A stretch of 9,632 bases of DNA from Methyloprofundus sp. (GTDB lineage Bacteria; Pseudomonadota; Gammaproteobacteria; Methylococcales; Methylomonadaceae), in the NCBI GenBank assembly GCA_030619185.1, contig JAUXBW010000069.1:1-9632 (forward strand), given 5' to 3'. Each line of letters begins with the position of its first letter. The stretch's first letter is position 1. This document shows, piece by piece, positions 6,242-9,632 of the stretch. The translations under genes were made by a program, and so were the position numbers. The notes beneath the pieces were generated by a model. It made no database searches, had not been told where the DNA came from, and saw only the letters and a program-made list of their open reading frames with translations.

Positions 6242-7228
6242 TTAAACAAAGGCTACTAAGGAGATAAAAATTAATGCAAATGGGAAGATGATTCTTGACC
6301 ATCTGTCTATACCTAAGGCTAATTGAGTTTGACCTGATTTTGCCAGATTGGAGGTGATAATGACCAGTAATAAGCTCAGAAACACCATTAGGGTTGAACC
6401 CAGAATAAAGTAATCCAGACGGGTAAGGTAAGATACCTTGGGGACTAGTTCTCCGATTGAGAAACGGTAAGCAATTAGTGTTAGCATTGCAGTAACAGCC
6501 ACGCTGATTTGTGATCCTGACTCTACCGGATTTATCCAGAACACTAGCCAGGACATAGCAACAATCAGCAGTAAGGGGATAATAATTTTAATGGTGTAAT
6601 ACGTTACTTTCCTATCTACATGAATGAGCAAATGAAAACCGCTTAGTGGTTCTACATTTTTTGTCGGCCAATAGGTCATAGCTTCAGCGACCCAGTGACC
6701 GACCGCCCATTCGGTTACTGACAATTTATCCGCCAGACCGGAAGGCTCATCCGGGTTTTGAACAAATAAAACCTCTTTATCATTATACCCAGCCGCCACA
6801 ATCTGAATTTCCAGTAGCTGGCTATCTAAGGGGAATTCTTTAAGGTCCAGAGGTTGGGAGAAGTCCCCCCAGTAGCGTTGGCGATAAGTCACATTACCAT
6901 TTTTTGAAACTTCAAATGATTCTGGAAAAGTTCTGAAAAGATGTTGTTGATTGACTATCTGTATCCTTGGGTGCCAGGTTTTATCAAAGGTAACTTCTCG
7001 GGAAGAATTGTCAATTGATTTCATGCGTGGGTCATGCCACTTGAATTCAACGTACACATTGGCGATAAAGCTTTGGTTTGCGCTGTCCACTTCATCAATA
7101 TCGGTTACAAATACAGTAGTATAGATAGTTGTTACAGACTGAGACTCTATACCTGGACGAGAGTTTTCAGCATGACTAGCAAGACATATCAATAGCAGAT
7201 TAACCAGTAAAAGTAGGCGTATAATCAT
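6242..7228 (-). CDS. prokaryotic pentameric ligand-gated ion channel (Cys-loop receptor homologue)
   Basis: This 328-residue channel belongs to the GLIC/ELIC family. A signal peptide (about 1-20, ending SHA) is followed by an extracellular beta-sandwich domain. Conserved features there are WHPRIQIVNQ (85-94) and FPLDSQ (132-137), the core of the Cys-loop; the flanking cysteines are absent, as in bacterial members. Helices are M1 about 210-232, M2 about 239-262, M3 about 270-292 and M4 about 309-328, with a very short M3-M4 linker. M2 aligns gap-free with the nicotinic alpha7 loop (PADSGEKISLGIT against PVESGSQISVAVT), giving pore residues S242 (2'), T246 (6'), L249 (9') and E260 (20'). The -1' glutamate of cation channels is Ser239 here. 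The ligand is unknown. The start is ATG with no strong Shine-Dalgarno. It converges on atpA with 4 bp between stops. Confidence 0.93.
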   Translation of the reverse strand: MIIRLLLLVNLLLICLASHAENSRPGIESQSVTTIYTTVFVTDIDEVDSANQSFIANVYVEFKWHDPRMKSIDNSSREVTFDKTWHPRIQIVNQQHLFRTFPESFEVSKNGNVTYRQRYWGDFSQPLDLKEFPLDSQLLEIQIVAAGYNDKEVLFVQNPDEPSGLADKLSVTEWAVGHWVAEAMTYWPTKNVEPLSGFHLLIHVDRKVTYYTIKIIIPLLLIVAMSWLVFWINPVESGSQISVAVTAMLTLIAYRFSIGELVPKVSYLTRLDYFILGSTLMVFLSLLLVIITSNLAKSGQTQLALGIDRWSRIIFPFALIFISLVAFV

Positions 7229-7306
7229 GGGTTTTGTGATCAGGTAGGTTTCTGAAAATCAGTAATATAAGAAATATACTATACATCAAATCCAAATAGG
7301 TGCTGC

Positions 7307-7334
7307 ACTATTGCGCGTCTAAAATACTTGTCAA
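7307..7334 (-). promoter_or_regulatory. candidate sigma-70 promoter for the ion channel gene
   Basis: On the - strand there is a perfect -35 box TTGACA (7334 to 7329), then 16 bases, then AATAGT (7312 to 7307), which matches the -10 consensus at 4 of 6 positions. This would give a leader of about 70 bases before the ATG at 7228. The -10 is weak, so the call is tentative. Confidence 0.3.
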
Positions 7335-7432
7335 TAGCTTACTATTAACCACATTCTTCGCCTTGTTCTCAAGCATTTTAAACGCACGGCTACTCAGACA
7401 GAATTAATAGAAGTGCCTTATATTTACTTTTG

Positions 7433-7460
7433 CCCTTGAAAATACATTCTTTACCCTTAT
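7433..7460 (+). promoter_or_regulatory. candidate heat-shock (sigma-32) promoter of htpG
   Basis: CCCTTGAAA (7433-7441) fits the sigma-32 -35 element very well. About 11-12 bases later ACCCTTAT (7453-7460) matches CCCCATNT at 6 of 8 positions. The spacer is slightly short. The 5' untranslated leader would be about 35 bases. htpG is a known sigma-32 regulon member in Gammaproteobacteria. Confidence 0.45.
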
Positions 7461-7487
7461 ATCGGAATGATGATTTATTATTTTTTT

Positions 7488-7493
7488 GGAGAG
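7488..7493 (+). promoter_or_regulatory. htpG ribosome-binding site, fixes the start at 7504
   Basis: GGAGAG lies ten bases before the ATG at 7504. The same frame also offers a TTG at 7486, but that would place the Shine-Dalgarno inside the coding region and leave nothing similar upstream. Confidence 0.7.
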
Positions 7494-7503
7494 AATTATC
7501 ACA

Positions 7504-9432
7504 ATGACCGTTGAAGCAAAAAAAGAAACGCTGGGCTTTCAAACTGAAGTTAAGCATTTATTGAACTTAATGATTCACTCTTTGTATAGTAACAAAGAGA
7601 TTTTTCTGCGTGAGTTGATTTCTAATTCATCTGATGCAGCTGATAAACTACGTTTTGAAGCATTATCAAATGATGGTCTGTATGAAGGGGATAGCGAGCT
7701 GAAAATTCGCGTCGCTTTCGATAAAGACGCTAATACGATCACAGTCAGTGATAACGGTATTGGTATGACACGTGAAGAAGTGCAAGAGCACATTGGTACG
7801 ATTGCAAAATCAGGTACAAAACAGTTTTTTGACTCATTGACGGGTGACCAGGCAAAAGACAGTGAATTGATTGGCCAGTTTGGTGTGGGCTTTTACTCTG
7901 CTTTTATTGTTGCTGATAAAGTCACGCTAACGACGCGTAAAGCCGGTACTACAGAGGCCGTTACCTGGGAGTCAGCGGGCGAGGGTGAGTACACGCTTGA
8001 GACTGTTGAAAAAGAGGGACGTGGTACGGAAGTCGTATTACATTTAAAAGAAGCTGAAAAAGAATTCCTTGATGACTATCGTTTAAGCTCTATTATTAAA
8101 AAATTCTCTGATCATATTTCTTTGCCTATTGTTATGGCTAAAGAAATTCCTGCAGTGACAGACGAAGAGGGCAATGAAACAGAGCCTGCAAAAGTTGAAG
8201 ATGAGACGGTTAACAGTGCTTCAGCGATGTGGACTAAATCTAAAGATGAGCTGGATGATGAAGCCTATAACGAGTTCTATAAGCATGTAGGTCATGATTT
8301 TCAAGACCCTTTAGCGCACGTACATAGTAAGGTTGAAGGTACTAACGAATATACTATGTTGTTATATGTGCCGGCACGCGCTCCTTTTGATATGTGGGAC
8401 AGAGAAGCAAAGCATGGCGTAAAACTTTATGTACGTAAAGTTTTCATTATGGATGATGCCGAGCAATTAATGCCGCGTTATTTACGTTTTGTTCGTGGTG
8501 TGATTGATACTGATGCATTGCCGCTCAATGTTTCTCGTGAAATTTTACAACAAAGTAAAAAAATCAATACGATTAAAGCGGGAGCTGTTAAGAAAATTCT
8601 AAGCTTGTTAGAAAATATCGCTAATAATGATAAAGAAAAATATGCTACTTTTTGGGAGCAATTTGGTAATGTGATCAAAGAAGGCCCCATTGAAGATCAT
8701 AAAAATAAAGAGCGTATTGCGAAATTATTACGCTTTGCTTCAACTCATGCGGATACTGATGCGCAAGAGGTATCTTTCGAAGATTATATAGGCCGTATGC
8801 AGGAAGGGCAGGACAAAATCTATTATGTAACAGCGGATAGTTTTGCGGCTGCTAAAAATAGTCCGCATTTAGAGATTTTTCGCAAAAAGGGCATAGAAGT
8901 CTTGTTGTTAACAGATCGCGTTGATGAGTGGCTGGTGTCTAACCTGAATGATTTTGATGGCAAAGTATTGCAATCGGTTGCCAAAGGTGAATTGGACTTA
9001 GAAAAATTTGATACTGAAGAAGATAAAAAAGAGCAGGAAGAAGCATCCAAAGATTTTGAGTCCGTTATTAGTCAAATCAAAGAAGTGCTTAACGATAAAG
9101 TAAGTGAAGTACGTTTAAGTCATCGCTTAACAGCATCGCCTTCTTGTCTGGTGACTGAGCAAGATGCCATGAGCTTAAATATGGAACGCATCATGAAAGA
9201 AGCAGGTCAGGATATGAGCATGATGGGCATGGGCGCACCTAAGCCAGTGTTTGAAATTAATCCTGAACATGCCTTGGTAACTCGTTTAAAAGAAGAGCAA
9301 GATGATGAACGTTTTGCTGATTTAACCCGTATCCTGTTTGATCAGGCGGTATTAAGCGAAGGTGGGCAGCTAGATGACCCTGCCGAGTTTGTGCATAATC
9401 TGAATGGTTTATTGCAGGGCTTGTTAAAATAG
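7504..9432 (+). CDS. htpG: molecular chaperone HtpG (bacterial Hsp90)
   Basis: This cytosolic, ATP-driven dimeric Hsp90 chaperone has 642 residues from the chosen ATG, close to the usual length (624 in E. coli). The N-terminal GHKL ATPase domain shows [15 protein letters not shown] with catalytic Glu37 and Asn41, the ATP-binding DNGIGM (Asp83), the lid region GTIAKSGTK and [12 protein letters not shown] variable acidic linker (about 215-235, [14 protein letters not shown]) leads to the middle domain. This contains [12 protein letters not shown], whose arginine contacts the ATP gamma-phosphate, and the C-terminal dimerisation domain ends [12 protein letters not shown]. It is monocistronic, with its own promoter candidate and terminator. 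Its sequence is typically gammaproteobacterial and is the best taxonomic hint in the window. Confidence 0.98.
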   Translation: MTVEAKKETLGFQTEVKHLLNLMIHSLYSNKEIFLRELISNSSDAADKLRFEALSNDGLYEGDSELKIRVAFDKDANTITVSDNGIGMTREEVQEHIGTIAKSGTKQFFDSLTGDQAKDSELIGQFGVGFYSAFIVADKVTLTTRKAGTTEAVTWESAGEGEYTLETVEKEGRGTEVVLHLKEAEKEFLDDYRLSSIIKKFSDHISLPIVMAKEIPAVTDEEGNETEPAKVEDETVNSASAMWTKSKDELDDEAYNEFYKHVGHDFQDPLAHVHSKVEGTNEYTMLLYVPARAPFDMWDREAKHGVKLYVRKVFIMDDAEQLMPRYLRFVRGVIDTDALPLNVSREILQQSKKINTIKAGAVKKILSLLENIANNDKEKYATFWEQFGNVIKEGPIEDHKNKERIAKLLRFASTHADTDAQEVSFEDYIGRMQEGQDKIYYVTADSFAAAKNSPHLEIFRKKGIEVLLLTDRVDEWLVSNLNDFDGKVLQSVAKGELDLEKFDTEEDKKEQEEASKDFESVISQIKEVLNDKVSEVRLSHRLTASPSCLVTEQDAMSLNMERIMKEAGQDMSMMGMGAPKPVFEINPEHALVTRLKEEQDDERFADLTRILFDQAVLSEGGQLDDPAEFVHNLNGLLQGLLK

Positions 9433-9455
9433 CAATCTCGCTTTATAGGTTGTAG

Positions 9456-9482
9456 AAAAGGCCGCTATATGCGGCCTTTTTT
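9456..9482 (+). terminator. intrinsic terminator of htpG
   Basis: AAAAGGCCGC (9456-9465) pairs perfectly with GCGGCCTTTT (9471-9480) around a TATAT loop. The T run extends to 9482. It lies 23 bases after the htpG stop. The A run on the other side could let it work in reverse for a gene to the right. Confidence 0.93.
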
Positions 9483-9565
9483 ATGCCTGGGGTATTTGTT
9501 GCGAGTTGCCTTAGGAATGGGAATTAAATAAGTTGTGCATTATCGCGCAGATTTTTTGTTTGTCT

Positions 9566-9631
9566 TCGTCCGTATAGCAACAGGCGCATAGCAAGCTACG
9601 TAACTGTTGCTACACCGCTAAAGACGGACAA
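9566..9631. repeat. nested inverted repeats at the window end
   Basis: The outer arms GTCCGT (9568-9573) and ACGGAC (9624-9629) enclose a perfect 9-base pair of arms, TAGCAACAG (9575-9583) and CTGTTGCTA (9604-9612). These in turn enclose TAGC-AA-GCTA (9589-9598). One side carries an 11-base bulge (9613-9623). The element may continue past the window. It could be a MITE or REP-like repeat, a structured RNA, or a recombination site; no coding frame of useful length was found across it. Confidence 0.5.
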
Positions 9632-9632
9632 A

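Noticed and set aside
7486..7503. TTG start giving six extra residues on HtpG
   Set aside because: The GGAGAG ribosome-binding site lies inside this extension, and HtpG homologues start near the ATG at 7504.
9511..9607. Short - strand frame reading LRSLLCACCYTDEDKQKICAIMHNLF
   Set aside because: Only about 32 codons after a stop, with no ATG near its head and no ribosome-binding site, and it overlaps the inverted repeats. It could be a broken gene tail but cannot be supported.

Overview
The window carries most of a bacterial V-type (rotary) ATPase operon on the + strand, then a pentameric ligand-gated ion channel gene on the - strand, then htpG on the + strand. The HtpG sequence and moderate GC content fit a gammaproteobacterium. 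A methanotroph-like lineage (Methylococcales) is possible, but this is an impression and not a demonstrated placement. No plasmid, phage or transposase gene is visible.

Layout: 1-1458 is the 3' part of V-ATPase subunit I. At 1460-2402 a small AT-rich cassette with a two-gene toxin-antitoxin pair (DUF2281-like antitoxin, GNAT acetyltransferase toxin) sits between subunits I and K. From 2510 to 6237 come subunit K (membrane ring), subunit E (peripheral stalk), a DUF2764-like V-ATPase operon protein, and catalytic subunit A. A 58-bp palindromic repeat lies just before A. Subunits B and D, which any working V-ATPase needs, are absent here and presumably lie upstream of the window. The operon ends 4 bp from the stop codon of the convergent channel gene. 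HtpG follows after a 275-bp divergent intergenic region with a heat-shock-like promoter candidate, and ends in a strong intrinsic terminator. The last 150 bases hold no convincing gene but contain nested inverted repeats.

The most striking structure is the toxin-antitoxin cassette. It is bracketed by a 109-bp direct repeat (1351-1459 and 2403-2511, one synonymous mismatch) consisting of the last 35 codons and stop of subunit I plus one base. The upstream copy completes subunit I. The downstream copy is a promoterless fragment that carries the ribosome-binding site and the first two bases of the start codon of subunit K. The cassette therefore split a tight, overlapping I-K gene junction without damaging either protein, and recombination between the repeats would remove it cleanly. 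The ring subunit also keeps the residues that bind sodium in the Enterococcus hirae V-ATPase, so the complex is predicted to pump or use Na+.
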